DNA from: Syntrophobacterales bacterium
Lineage (GTDB): Bacteria; Desulfobacterota; Desulfobaccia; Desulfobaccales; 0-14-0-80-60-11
DNA: 9,003 bases
Direction: 5' to 3'
Assembly (NCBI GenBank): GCA_020052215.1
Contig: JAGVPN010000490.1
Span: forward strand, 1-9,003
The notes beneath the pieces were generated by a model that was not told where the DNA came from, did no database searches, and saw only the letters and a list, made by a program, of their open reading frames with translations. Shown here in pieces: positions 1 through 5,923 of the stretch. A program made the position numbers and the translations under genes. The number at the start of each line of letters is the position of its first letter. Within the stretch, counting starts at the first letter, position 1.

Positions 1-493
1 GGAAGACTGCTTCATGGCCAAGGCCACGGAGCGCATCTTCTTCCCCCTGATGCAAAAAACCCTGCCGGAGATGGTGGACATGAACCTGCCGGTGGAGGGA
101 GTCTTCCACAACCTGGCTTTTATCTCCATCGACAAGCGCTATCCCGGCCACGCCCGCAAGGTGATGCACGCCATCTGGGGGATGGGACAGATGATGTTCA
201 CCAAGATCATCATCATCTACGACCGGGACGTGGACGTACAGGACCTGTCCCAGGTGTTGTGGCGGTTAGGGAACAACGTGGACCCGCGCCGCGACGTGGT
301 GTTCGCCGACGGGCCGGTGGATGCCCTGGACCATGCCTCGCCCCTGCCGCGGTACGGCTCCAAGATGGGGATCGACGCCACCCGGAAATGGCCCGAGGAA
401 GGGTTCACCCGCCCCTGGCCCGAGGTGATCCACATGGACCCGGAAGTCAAGCGCCAGGTGGATGAACTGTGGCCCAAACTGGGCTTGACCTGA
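1..493 (+). CDS. mqnL: UbiD-family decarboxylase, 3' part (probable MqnL, menaquinone biosynthesis)
   Basis: This is the C-terminal 163 or so codons of a UbiD-family carboxylyase. The reading frame is open from base 2, so the start and the catalytic N-terminal and middle parts lie upstream of the window. Visible family features are KATERIFFPL near the left edge, YPGHARKVMHAIWGMGQ, the hydrophobic strand TKIIIIYDRDVDV, and KMGIDATRKWPEEGF near the end. The last resembles the menaquinone-type UbiD subgroup. These enzymes use prenylated FMN to decarboxylate an aromatic acid; in the futalosine pathway the substrate is the prenylated dihydroxynaphthoate. The next gene encodes the enzyme that makes that cofactor, and a UbiA prenyltransferase follows, which supports MqnL rather than an unrelated aromatic decarboxylase. 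The conserved Arg/Glu catalytic residues are outside the window and cannot be checked. UbiD family membership is firm; the menaquinone role is inferred from neighbours. Confidence 0.88.
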   Translation, partial: EDCFMAKATERIFFPLMQKTLPEMVDMNLPVEGVFHNLAFISIDKRYPGHARKVMHAIWGMGQMMFTKIIIIYDRDVDVQDLSQVLWRLGNNVDPRRDVVFADGPVDALDHASPLPRYGSKMGIDATRKWPEEGFTRPWPEVIHMDPEVKRQVDELWPKLGLT

Positions 494-510
494 AAATGAA
501 AAAATCTCAC

Positions 511-539
511 GCAAAGACGCCAAGGCGCAAAGGCGCAAG
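511..539 (+). repeat. GCAAAG/AAGGCGC purine-rich repeat in the ubiD-ubiX gap
   Basis: The 46-base gap between the two genes is mostly a degenerate direct repeat of GCAAAGACGC, CAAGGCGC and AAAGGCGC units. It runs directly into the ATG of the ubiX-like gene. The AAAGG at 529-533, six bases before that ATG, is the only plausible ribosome binding site, so the repeat appears to supply it. From memory, similar CGCAAAG/GGCGC tracts occur between genes in many environmental bacteria, but I cannot confirm a family here. Confidence 0.55.
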
Positions 540-1097
540 ATGAATCGCTACGTCATCGCCATCACCGGGGCCTCGGGCATGATCTATGCCCGGGAGCTGT
601 TGGCCTATTTCACTACCCGTCCGGACCTGGAGCTCCACGCGGTGATCTCCGGGGCCGGGGAGCAGGTATTGAGGCTGGAGTTGGACCTCGACCCCGGGGA
701 TCTGGCCCCCGGGGCCATCTGGCACCGGGTGGACGACTTCACCTCGGGCCTGGCCAGCGGCTCGTTTAGGGCCCGGGCCATGGTGGTGATCCCCTGCTCC
801 ATGGGATCGCTGGGGGCCATCGCCGCCGGGGTGGGCCGCAACCTCATCCACCGGGCCGGGGAGGTCTTTCTCAAGGAGCGGCGGCCCCTGATCCTGGTGG
901 TGCGGGAAACGCCCTTGAGCCTCATCCACTTGCGGAACCTGTCCCGGGCGGCGGAGGCGGGGGCCACCATCTTCCCGGCCTGCCCCGGCTTCTACCACCG
1001 GCCCCAAAACCTTACCGAACTGGCCCGCCAGTTTGCCGGGCGCGTCCTGGACCACCTGGGATTGGAGCACCGACTGACCCGGCGCTGGGGGGAATAA
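540..1097 (+). CDS. mqnM: UbiX-family flavin prenyltransferase (probable MqnM)
   Basis: A 185-residue protein, the usual length for UbiX/Pad1. These enzymes attach a dimethylallyl group to FMN to give prenylated FMN, the cofactor of UbiD decarboxylases. Diagnostic motifs are the N-terminal Rossmann-like GASGMIYA (residues 10-17; usually GASGAxYG), PCSMGSLGAIAAG (85-97), the FMN/phosphate-binding RETPLSL (122-128) and PACPGFY (146-152). No signal peptide is visible; the enzyme is cytosolic. It lies 46 bases after the UbiD gene, so the decarboxylase and its cofactor enzyme are probably co-transcribed. The start at 540 fits the family N-terminus (MNRYVIAITGASG). Its Shine-Dalgarno, AAAGG, lies in the repeat tract before it. 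The family call is firm; MqnM rather than a general UbiX is inferred from the neighbours. Confidence 0.93.
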   Translation: MNRYVIAITGASGMIYARELLAYFTTRPDLELHAVISGAGEQVLRLELDLDPGDLAPGAIWHRVDDFTSGLASGSFRARAMVVIPCSMGSLGAIAAGVGRNLIHRAGEVFLKERRPLILVVRETPLSLIHLRNLSRAAEAGATIFPACPGFYHRPQNLTELARQFAGRVLDHLGLEHRLTRRWGE

Positions 1098-1104
1098 ATG
1101 ATCG

Positions 1105-1118
1105 TTTTGGGTTTTGGG
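1105..1118 (+). repeat. Two tandem TTTTGGG heptamers
   Basis: Immediately after the ubiX stop, the heptamer TTTTGGG occurs twice in tandem. It is one of four heptameric tandem tracts seen between genes in this window; the others are at 4996-5018, 5046-5080 and 6849-6862. Confidence 0.5.
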
Positions 1119-1168
1119 TGAAAAAGCTAAACGTTCATGAACCACAAATGTCTCACCCCCGAGGATGA

Positions 1169-1243
1169 AAAATCCCCCCTGCCCCCCTTTGCCAAAGGGG
1201 GGTTTAAAGTCCCCCTCTAGCAAAGGGGGATTTAGGGGGATTT
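1169..1243. repeat. C-run/G-run palindromic intergenic repeat
   Basis: The gap between the ubiX and ubiA genes contains nested inverted repeats. CCCCCCTTT (1182-1190) pairs perfectly with AAAGGGGGG (1194-1202) across a GCC loop. CCCCCT (1211-1216) pairs with AGGGGG (1224-1229). An outer AAATCCCCC (1170-1178) pairs with GGGGGATTT (1235-1243). No T-tract follows, so it does not look like an intrinsic terminator, although the RNA hairpin would be stable. Similar AAATCCCCC...GGGGGATTT palindromes are, from memory, dispersed repeats in several bacterial phyla. Confidence 0.7.
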
Positions 1244-1274
1244 GGGTTTTCACGGTAAAAACGAGTAACCAGCC

Positions 1275-2162
1275 ATGCGTCGATTTTTTCACAACCTGTG
1301 TGAACTGTTGGAGATGATCAAGATCGGCCACAGCGTTCTGGCCCTGCCCTTCGCCTTCATGGGGGCCTTGCTGGCGGCCCGGGGTTTGCCGGACGGACGG
1401 ACCATCTTCTTCATCCTGGTGGCCATGGTGGGGGCCCGGAGCGCCGCCATGGCCTTCAATCGCCTGGTGGATGCCCGCCTCGACGCCGCCAATCCTCGCA
1501 CCGCCGACCGAGCCCTGCCCGCCGGCAAGATCAGTCGCGGAGCCACCATCCTGTTTACCGGGGTGAGCGCCATCCTCTTTATGGGGGCCGCGGCGCAACT
1601 GAACCGGGTCTGCTTCGCCCTGTCTCCCGTGGCCCTCTTGGTAATCCTGGGGTATTCCCTTACCAAACGGTTCACCAGTGCAACCCACCTGGTCTTGGGG
1701 CTGAGTCTGGGCCTGGCCCCGGTGGGTGGCTGGCTGGCGGTCCGGGGTGACCTGGGCCTATCGGTCCTGGTTTTGGCTGGCGCGGTGCTCTTCTGGGTGG
1801 CGGGTTTCGATGTCCTTTATGCCCTTCAAGACGAGGAGTTTGACCGGCGGGCGGGGCTTTTTTCCCTGCCGGCCCAAGTCGGGCCGATCCGGGCCCGCCG
1901 CCTGGCGGCGCTCTGCCATCTGGCGGCAGCCTTGGGGTTTGCCGTCACTGGCTGGCTGGCCGGTTTGGGTTACATCTATGCCGGGGCCGTAGCGGTGAGT
2001 TCCCTGATCCTCCTGGGGCAACACCTATGGTTATCCCTTTGGGAGCCGCGCCGCCTGCCTCCCGCCTTCTTTACCCTCAACGGCCTGGTGGGCCTCGGCC
2101 TGGGACTGGCCACCTGGATCAGCCTGGCGGTGGGAACTAAAGATTTTTTTTTACCATCATAA
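1275..2162 (+). CDS. mqnP: UbiA-family polyprenyltransferase (probable MqnP)
   Basis: A 295-residue integral membrane prenyltransferase with about eight or nine hydrophobic segments. The first aspartate-rich motif is NRLVDARLD (residues 62-70; N62, D66, D70), followed by NPRTADRALPAG (73-84). The second is YALQDEEFDRR (182-192; D186, D190). YSLTKRFT (128-135) matches the conserved YTKR-type loop. These motifs bind Mg2+ and the prenyl diphosphate. The family attaches a polyprenyl chain to an aromatic acid; beside UbiD and UbiX homologues the likely substrate is 1,4-dihydroxy-6-naphthoate. The N-terminus LLEMIKIGHSVLALPFAFMGALLA is typical of the bacterial 4-hydroxybenzoate polyprenyltransferase-like group. 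The start at 1275 is the first ATG after an in-frame stop at 1266, but no clear Shine-Dalgarno precedes it. A true ubiquinone UbiA is an alternative, less likely in this context. Confidence 0.9.
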   Translation: MRRFFHNLCELLEMIKIGHSVLALPFAFMGALLAARGLPDGRTIFFILVAMVGARSAAMAFNRLVDARLDAANPRTADRALPAGKISRGATILFTGVSAILFMGAAAQLNRVCFALSPVALLVILGYSLTKRFTSATHLVLGLSLGLAPVGGWLAVRGDLGLSVLVLAGAVLFWVAGFDVLYALQDEEFDRRAGLFSLPAQVGPIRARRLAALCHLAAALGFAVTGWLAGLGYIYAGAVAVSSLILLGQHLWLSLWEPRRLPPAFFTLNGLVGLGLGLATWISLAVGTKDFFLPS

Positions 2163-2187
2163 AGATTTTCCCCTTGACAAAGATTTT
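2139..2187 (+). repeat. Three AAAGATTTT direct repeats around the promoter
   Basis: AAAGATTTT occurs at 2139-2147, 2161-2169 and 2179-2187. The first lies in the last codons of the ubiA-like gene, the second just after its stop, and the third starts on the last base of the -35 hexamer and runs into the spacer. Start-to-start spacings are 22 and 18 bases. They could be operator sites for a regulator of the downstream gene or AT-rich UP-element sequence. The function is inference. Confidence 0.5.
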
Positions 2188-2203
2188 TCCTGCAACTTAT
2201 AAT
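2174..2203 (+). promoter_or_regulatory. Consensus sigma-70 promoter for the outer-membrane protein gene
   Basis: TTGACA at 2174-2179 and TATAAT at 2198-2203 are both perfect consensus hexamers, with an 18-base spacer. Transcription would start near 2210, giving a leader of about 118 bases before the ATG at 2329. A perfect-consensus promoter predicts strong transcription, as expected for an abundant porin-like protein. Confidence 0.85.
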
Positions 2204-2209
2204 GGAGTC

Positions 2210-2328
2210 GCCCTCAATGGGGTGATGATATTGGTCTTGAAAAGCGAGGAAGGAGGGGACTGGGTAACAAGACTTCGTCCGATTCAAGGTCACTAACCGT
2301 GTTTTAAAAATTAAGGGGGGGACCAATC
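2210..2328 (+). promoter_or_regulatory. Long 5' leader with strong Shine-Dalgarno
   Basis: The predicted transcript has about 118 untranslated bases before the barrel gene. The last part carries AAGGGGGG (2313-2320), eight bases before the ATG, an unusually strong ribosome binding site. A 23-codon frame, ATG 2225 to TAA 2296 (MILVLKSEEGGDWV...), has GGGGTG just before it and could be a leader peptide, but composition alone does not support it. I do not recognise a known riboswitch. Confidence 0.45.
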
Positions 2329-3051
2329 ATGAAGAAAAAGATGTACGTGTTAGGTGTGGCGGCGCTGATGGCGGGTCTGTTGGCTCTGTCAGGGGTGGCC
2401 CAATCTGCCATGTGGGTCGGCGCCCAACTCGGTGGGAACTTTCCGTTGACTACGAACCTTGAGGTGTCGGTTCCTGGATTAAATGCCAATGTGAGCGATG
2501 TTCGTCTCAAGCCATCGGTAATCGGCGGGGCGACCATCGGTTACGATTTCGTCAATTCCGGCTTTGGGGCTTATGCCTGGCCTGATTGGATGAAATATTT
2601 CAGTTTCGCCATGGATTTAACCTATAATAAGTTGGAAGTCCGCGGCGACCAAACCGTTGGTATCACGCTCAACAATGTTAACTTTGGTAATGTCGCCCTC
2701 CGCAATGTAAAGTTGGATGGCTACGAAGTGGCCTGGACTTTCCTGTTCATGGCCCATTATGGCTTCCTGCCTGATTCCGAGGTCCCCGGGGGCCGGATTA
2801 ATCCTTACATCGGGGTAGGTCCTGCTGTTCTGTTCGCCGGCATGCAGGGGAACACCGGCGTCAACGTCGCCCTGGTCGTCGAACCCGGCATCCGGTGGAT
2901 GTGCTTTTCGAACGTCTCCGTCGATACCGCCATGCGTTATCGCTATGCGCAACCTTCTTGGACCGCCGATCTCTTAAACCGCGAGGTCACGGTTAAGGCT
3001 AATCCGCTGCACCAGTTAGCCTTTTTGGTGCGGGCCAACTACCACTTCTAA
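2329..3051 (+). CDS. Predicted outer-membrane beta-barrel protein
   Basis: A 240-residue secreted protein. Residues 1-26 form a clear Sec signal peptide: MKKK, a hydrophobic core (VLGVAALMAGLLALSGVA), then AQSA, with cleavage probably near residue 26 or 27. The mature part of about 213 residues alternates polar and hydrophobic residues with many aromatic and Gly residues, as in small OmpA/OmpW-like eight-stranded barrels. Candidate strands include MWVGAQLGGNFPL, GGATIGYDFV and INPYIGVGPAVLFAG. It ends in RANYHF; the C-terminal Phe is the usual BAM recognition signature. The ligand or role is unknown. It has its own promoter and terminator, so it is a single-gene unit independent of the menaquinone genes before it and the transporter after it. 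The gene is visibly AT-richer than its neighbours. Outer-membrane barrel is well supported; no specific family is recognised. Confidence 0.85.
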   Translation: MKKKMYVLGVAALMAGLLALSGVAQSAMWVGAQLGGNFPLTTNLEVSVPGLNANVSDVRLKPSVIGGATIGYDFVNSGFGAYAWPDWMKYFSFAMDLTYNKLEVRGDQTVGITLNNVNFGNVALRNVKLDGYEVAWTFLFMAHYGFLPDSEVPGGRINPYIGVGPAVLFAGMQGNTGVNVALVVEPGIRWMCFSNVSVDTAMRYRYAQPSWTADLLNREVTVKANPLHQLAFLVRANYHF

Positions 3052-3074
3052 TCCTAAACCTTGACTGCTTAAAC

Positions 3075-3100
3075 GGCGGCCTCCGGGCCGCCTTTTTTTT
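3075..3100 (+). terminator. Rho-independent terminator after the outer-membrane protein gene
   Basis: GGCGGCC (3075-3081) pairs perfectly with GGCCGCC (3086-3092) around a TCCG loop and is followed by eight T residues (3093-3100). It begins 23 bases after the stop codon and closes the transcription unit. Confidence 0.95.
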
Positions 3101-3160
3101 GGATTTCCCGGCGTTTCCGGCGAGTTCTTCCCGACTCCCGCCGCTAAACTCACAACAGCC

Positions 3161-3190
3161 TTGTGAAGCGCGGTCTAAAGATGATATGGT
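3161..3190 (+). promoter_or_regulatory. Weak candidate promoter for the liv cassette
   Basis: TTGTGA (3161-3166) and TATGGT (3185-3190) match the sigma-70 consensus at four of six positions each, with an 18-base spacer. They lie in the 150-base gap between the upstream terminator and livH, where a promoter is expected because transcription upstream ends at 3100. Nothing else in the gap is recognisable. This is a weak match. Confidence 0.22.
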
Positions 3191-3252
3191 GAGGCGGGTC
3201 GCCTTGCGGCGCAGTTACCGATCGCTTCTAACGGAATATTTCCTTAACCCTG

Positions 3253-4116
3253 ATGTTTTTCCAGCAATTGATCAACGGCCTGACCACCGGCAGTGTTTAT
3301 GCCCTCATCGCCCTGGGCTACACCATGATCTATGGCATTTTGGGCCTGATCAATTTTGCCCAAGGGGAAATCTACATGTGCGGCGCCTTTGTGGCGGTGC
3401 TGCTCCTGGCTACCGGGAAAGTCAATTTCTTCCTGGCCGTTGCCCTGGGAATGGGGGCGGCCGCCCTCTTGGGCGTTATCCTGGAAAGGGTGGCTTTCCG
3501 GCCCTTGCGGGGTTTCCATCCCCTGGTGCCCCTCATCAGCGCCATCGGCGCCTCCATTTTTCTCCAGAGCCTGGCCCTGCTCCTGTTCGGTCCCAATGAC
3601 CGGCCTTTTCCCATCCAATTTGCCTTCACCACCATCATGATCGCCGGCCTGCCGGTGTCAACCCTGCAAATGACCATCCTGGCCGCGGCCTTGGGATTCA
3701 TGGGTTTGCTGATAGTCTTTGTGCGCTACACCACCTACGGCAAGGCCATCGTCGCCTGCGCCCTGGACCGGGATACGGCCCGGCTCATGGGTATCAACGT
3801 GGATCGCATGGTCTCCCTGACTTTTCTGTTGGGCTCCGCCCTGAGCGGGGCCGCGGGCATCATGATGGCCATCTACTACAATGCCACCTACCCCCGCATG
3901 GGGCTGCTGCCCGGCCTCAAGGCTTTCAGCGCCGCCATCCTGGGGGGCGTGGGCAGCATCCCGGGGGCCATCCTCGGGGGCTTGCTCCTGGGAGTAGCGG
4001 AATCTCTGGGCGCCGCCTATATCTCCTCTGGTTTCAAAGACGCCATCGCCTTTGCCATCCTCATCCTGGTGCTCTTGCTCCGGCCCCAGGGCATCCTGAG
4101 AGGCCGGGGGGACTGA
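3253..4116 (+). CDS. livH: Branched-chain amino acid type ABC transporter permease LivH
   Basis: A 287-residue inner-membrane permease of the LivH type, at the normal length. The N-terminus NGLTTGSVYALIALGYTMIYGILGLINFAQG (residues 8-38) is the family hallmark, followed by about eight hydrophobic segments. The cytoplasmic loop at residues 160-185 (YGKA...D..ARLMGIN) is the EAA-like site that contacts the ATPases. Residues 221-240 carry KAFSAAILGGVGSIPGAI, also highly conserved. It pairs with LivM, whose gene starts one base after this stop. Family members move branched-chain amino acids, amides, urea or aromatic acids, so the substrate cannot be read from the permease. No good Shine-Dalgarno precedes the ATG at 3253, but the protein N-terminus fits the family exactly. 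No substrate-binding protein gene lies upstream, where livK/livJ is often found. Confidence 0.95.
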   Translation: MFFQQLINGLTTGSVYALIALGYTMIYGILGLINFAQGEIYMCGAFVAVLLLATGKVNFFLAVALGMGAAALLGVILERVAFRPLRGFHPLVPLISAIGASIFLQSLALLLFGPNDRPFPIQFAFTTIMIAGLPVSTLQMTILAAALGFMGLLIVFVRYTTYGKAIVACALDRDTARLMGINVDRMVSLTFLLGSALSGAAGIMMAIYYNATYPRMGLLPGLKAFSAAILGGVGSIPGAILGGLLLGVAESLGAAYISSGFKDAIAFAILILVLLLRPQGILRGRGD

Positions 4117-4117
4117 G

Positions 4118-4990
4118 ATGACCGCCTACGTGCTCCATCTGGCTATCCTGGCCGGCATCTATATCATCCTGACGGTCAGCATCAACCTGATTATCGGCTA
4201 TGCCGGCCAGGTCTCCCTGGGCCATGCCGCCTTCTACGGCATCGGGGCGTACGCCTCGGCCCTAATGTCGTTGCACTACCACTTCCCGTTCCCCGCCGCG
4301 GCCCTAACGGCCATGCTGGCGGCCGGCTTATGCGGGCTCGCCCTGGGGTTGCCGACCCTGAGGCTCAAAGAGGATTACCTGGCCATCGTCACCCTGGGCT
4401 TCGGGGTGATCGTGGACCTGGTCTTCCTCAACCTGGAGATCACCGGGGGACCCGACGGCCTGCCGGGGATCCCGCCGCCCAGCTTTTTGGGGCTGAACTT
4501 TCGGGAGCCCTGGCATTACCTCATCCTGGTCATCGTTACCGTCATCCTGGTCCTGATCGCGACTTACCGCCTTGTGGACTCCTACCACGGCCGGGCCCTC
4601 CGGGCCATCCGGGACCACGAAATCACCGCCCAGGTCATGGGGATCAACACCCCGGCCTATAAGGTCGTCGTTTTCACCCTGGCCGCGGTCCTGGCCGGCC
4701 TGGCCGGTTCCCTCTACGCCCACTACATCACCTTTATCAACCCCGAGACCTTCGGCCTCCATACCTCCATCCTCATCCTCACCATGGTGGTGCTGGGGGG
4801 CATGGGCTCCATCGCCGGGTCGGTGCTGGGCGCGGTGATCCTGACCATCCTCCCCGAGATGTTGCGGCAGGCCCACGCCTACCAGGAACTGATCTACGGC
4901 GGCCTTCTGATGCTCCTGCTCATCTGGCGGCCCGCAGGCCTCCTGGGCCGGGGCAAATTGAGCCTGAAGTTTTTGAAGCGGGAGAGTTGA
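4118..4990 (+). CDS. livM: Branched-chain amino acid type ABC transporter permease LivM
   Basis: A 290-residue inner-membrane permease, the partner of LivH in a heterodimeric channel. Conserved blocks are GYAGQVSLGHAAFYGIGAY (residues 27-45), LRLKEDYLAIVTLGFG (81-96), TGGPDGLPGIP (109-119), the EAA-like ATPase contact loop (158-177, GRALRAIRDHE...MGIN) and MVVLGGMGSIAG (223-234). The length fits the compact LivM form without the extended N-terminus of the E. coli protein. The ATG lies one base after the livH stop and is preceded by a G-rich Shine-Dalgarno inside the livH 3' end (about 4105-4112), so translational coupling is likely. The C-terminal tail (GKLSLKFLKRES) is basic and cytoplasmic. 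Substrate is unknown; see the ligase homologue at the end of the cassette. Confidence 0.95.
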   Translation: MTAYVLHLAILAGIYIILTVSINLIIGYAGQVSLGHAAFYGIGAYASALMSLHYHFPFPAAALTAMLAAGLCGLALGLPTLRLKEDYLAIVTLGFGVIVDLVFLNLEITGGPDGLPGIPPPSFLGLNFREPWHYLILVIVTVILVLIATYRLVDSYHGRALRAIRDHEITAQVMGINTPAYKVVVFTLAAVLAGLAGSLYAHYITFINPETFGLHTSILILTMVVLGGMGSIAGSVLGAVILTILPEMLRQAHAYQELIYGGLLMLLLIWRPAGLLGRGKLSLKFLKRES

Positions 4991-4995
4991 AAAGC

Positions 4996-5018
4996 GGGTT
5001 CTGGGTTCTGGGTTCTGG
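4996..5018 (+). repeat. Three tandem GGGTTCT heptamers
   Basis: Just after the livM stop, GGGTTCT is repeated three times (4996-5016) and followed by GG. It is the first of two different heptameric tracts in the 98-base livM-livF gap. Confidence 0.65.
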
Positions 5019-5045
5019 ATTAAAGACTAAGGCAGGTTGTTTTGG

Positions 5046-5080
5046 AAAAACCAAAAACGAAAAACCAAAAACCAAAAACC
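5046..5080 (+). repeat. Five tandem AAAAACC heptamers before livF
   Basis: Five consecutive heptamers fill 5046-5080: AAAAACC, AAAAACG, then AAAAACC three times. The tract ends eight bases before the livF ATG, where a Shine-Dalgarno would be expected; none is present. The unit length is not a multiple of three, but the tract is non-coding, so a change in copy number would alter spacing and leader composition rather than frame. Confidence 0.7.
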
Positions 5081-5088
5081 GTTTTTAA

Positions 5089-5814
5089 ATGCTTACGCTA
5101 AAAAGCGTCCAGGCCGGGTATGGCCGTTTGCCGGTGCTCAAGGGCATCTCCCTCCACGTGCGCTCAGGTGAGGTGGTGACCTTGATCGGCGGCAACGGCG
5201 CCGGTAAAACCACCACCCTGCGCACCATTTCCGGGCTGCTGCCCCCCCGGAAGGGGGCCGTCGAGTTCGCCGGCCAGGACCTCACCCGGCTGCCCCCAGA
5301 GCGCATCGTCACCCTGGGCCTGGCCCTGGTGCCCGAAGGCCGCCGTGTCTTCCGCACCCTGAGCGTCACCGCCAACCTGGAACTGGGGGCCTATCACCGC
5401 CGGGATAAGAGCGAGGTGCGCCGGGACCTGGAGGAAATTCGCCAGCGCTTCCCTATCCTTAAGGAGCGGGCCCACCAGGCCGCGGGCACGCTTTCCGGCG
5501 GCGAGCAGCAAATCCTGGCCATCGGCCGGGCACTTATGGCCCGTCCCCGGCTCCTGATGCTGGACGAGCCTTCCATGGGATTGGCCCCCCGGATGGTCAC
5601 CCAGGTCTACCATATCCTGGCGGAACTCAAGGCCCAAGGCACCACCATCCTGCTGGTGGAACAGAACGCCCGGGCGGCTCTTAAGGTGGCCGACCGGGGC
5701 TATGTGCTGGAGACCGGACGCATCATCCTGGACGGCGCCGCCGCAGATTTGCGCGACGACCCGGAAGTCCAGCGGGCCTATTTGGGCAAGGGTTATCAGG
5801 AAGTGTGGGAATGA
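5089..5814 (+). CDS. livF: Branched-chain amino acid type ABC transporter ATPase LivF
   Basis: A 241-residue ABC ATPase of the LivF type. Walker A is GGNGAGKT (residues 34-41), the signature is LSGGEQQ (135-141), and Walker B is LLMLDE (155-160). The switch region reads VEQN (190-193), with Gln where most ABC ATPases have His, which is normal for LivF. The conserved LivF block LALVPEGRRVF (78-88) separates it from LivG. With LivG it drives the LivH/LivM channel from the cytoplasmic face. An in-frame TAA at 5086-5088 directly precedes the ATG, so the start is fixed, yet no Shine-Dalgarno is present; the preceding sequence is an A-rich heptamer repeat. In many operons livG comes before livF, whereas here the order is reversed. 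Confidence 0.95.
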   Translation: MLTLKSVQAGYGRLPVLKGISLHVRSGEVVTLIGGNGAGKTTTLRTISGLLPPRKGAVEFAGQDLTRLPPERIVTLGLALVPEGRRVFRTLSVTANLELGAYHRRDKSEVRRDLEEIRQRFPILKERAHQAAGTLSGGEQQILAIGRALMARPRLLMLDEPSMGLAPRMVTQVYHILAELKAQGTTILLVEQNARAALKVADRGYVLETGRIILDGAAADLRDDPEVQRAYLGKGYQEVWE

Positions 5815-5890
5815 AACCGCCGATTAACGCCGATATACGCAAATTATCGAGCCTGGATTACCGGTGTGCATCGGCGTTTATCAGCGGTTT
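5814..5890. repeat. 21-nt imperfect inverted repeat in the livF-livG gap
   Basis: The 21 bases at 5814-5834 (AAACCGCCGATTAACGCCGA, then T) are the reverse complement of 5870-5890 with only two mismatches, around a 35-base loop. The left arm overlaps the last base of the livF stop. An 11-base part of the right-hand sequence, GTGCATCGGCG (5866-5876), recurs directly at 5911-5921 beside the livG start. From memory, ATCGGCGTTTATCAGCGG-like sequences are dispersed intergenic repeats in several environmental bacteria. Confidence 0.65.
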
Positions 5891-5923
5891 TATCTTTTCT
5901 TTCCCTAGGGGTGCATCGGCGGT

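Noticed and set aside
1182..1202. Perfect hairpin considered as an intrinsic terminator for the UbiX gene
   Set aside because: Only TTT followed by AAAG comes after the stem, so there is no U-tract. It fits a palindromic repeat better.
507..1688. A 393-codon open frame on the minus strand
   Set aside because: It lies antisense across the UbiX and UbiA genes, is rich in Gly, Pro, Gln and His as expected for the shadow of GC-rich coding DNA, and has no recognisable domain.
3099..3599. A 166-codon plus-strand frame overlapping livH
   Set aside because: It begins inside the terminator T-tract and runs out of frame through livH. Its Pro/Arg-rich translation has no family features, while the livH frame is conserved throughout.
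4996..5080. Tandem repeats considered as a CRISPR remnant
   Set aside because: The units are 7 bases with no spacers between them, unlike CRISPR repeats of about 25-37 bases with unique spacers, and no cas gene is nearby.
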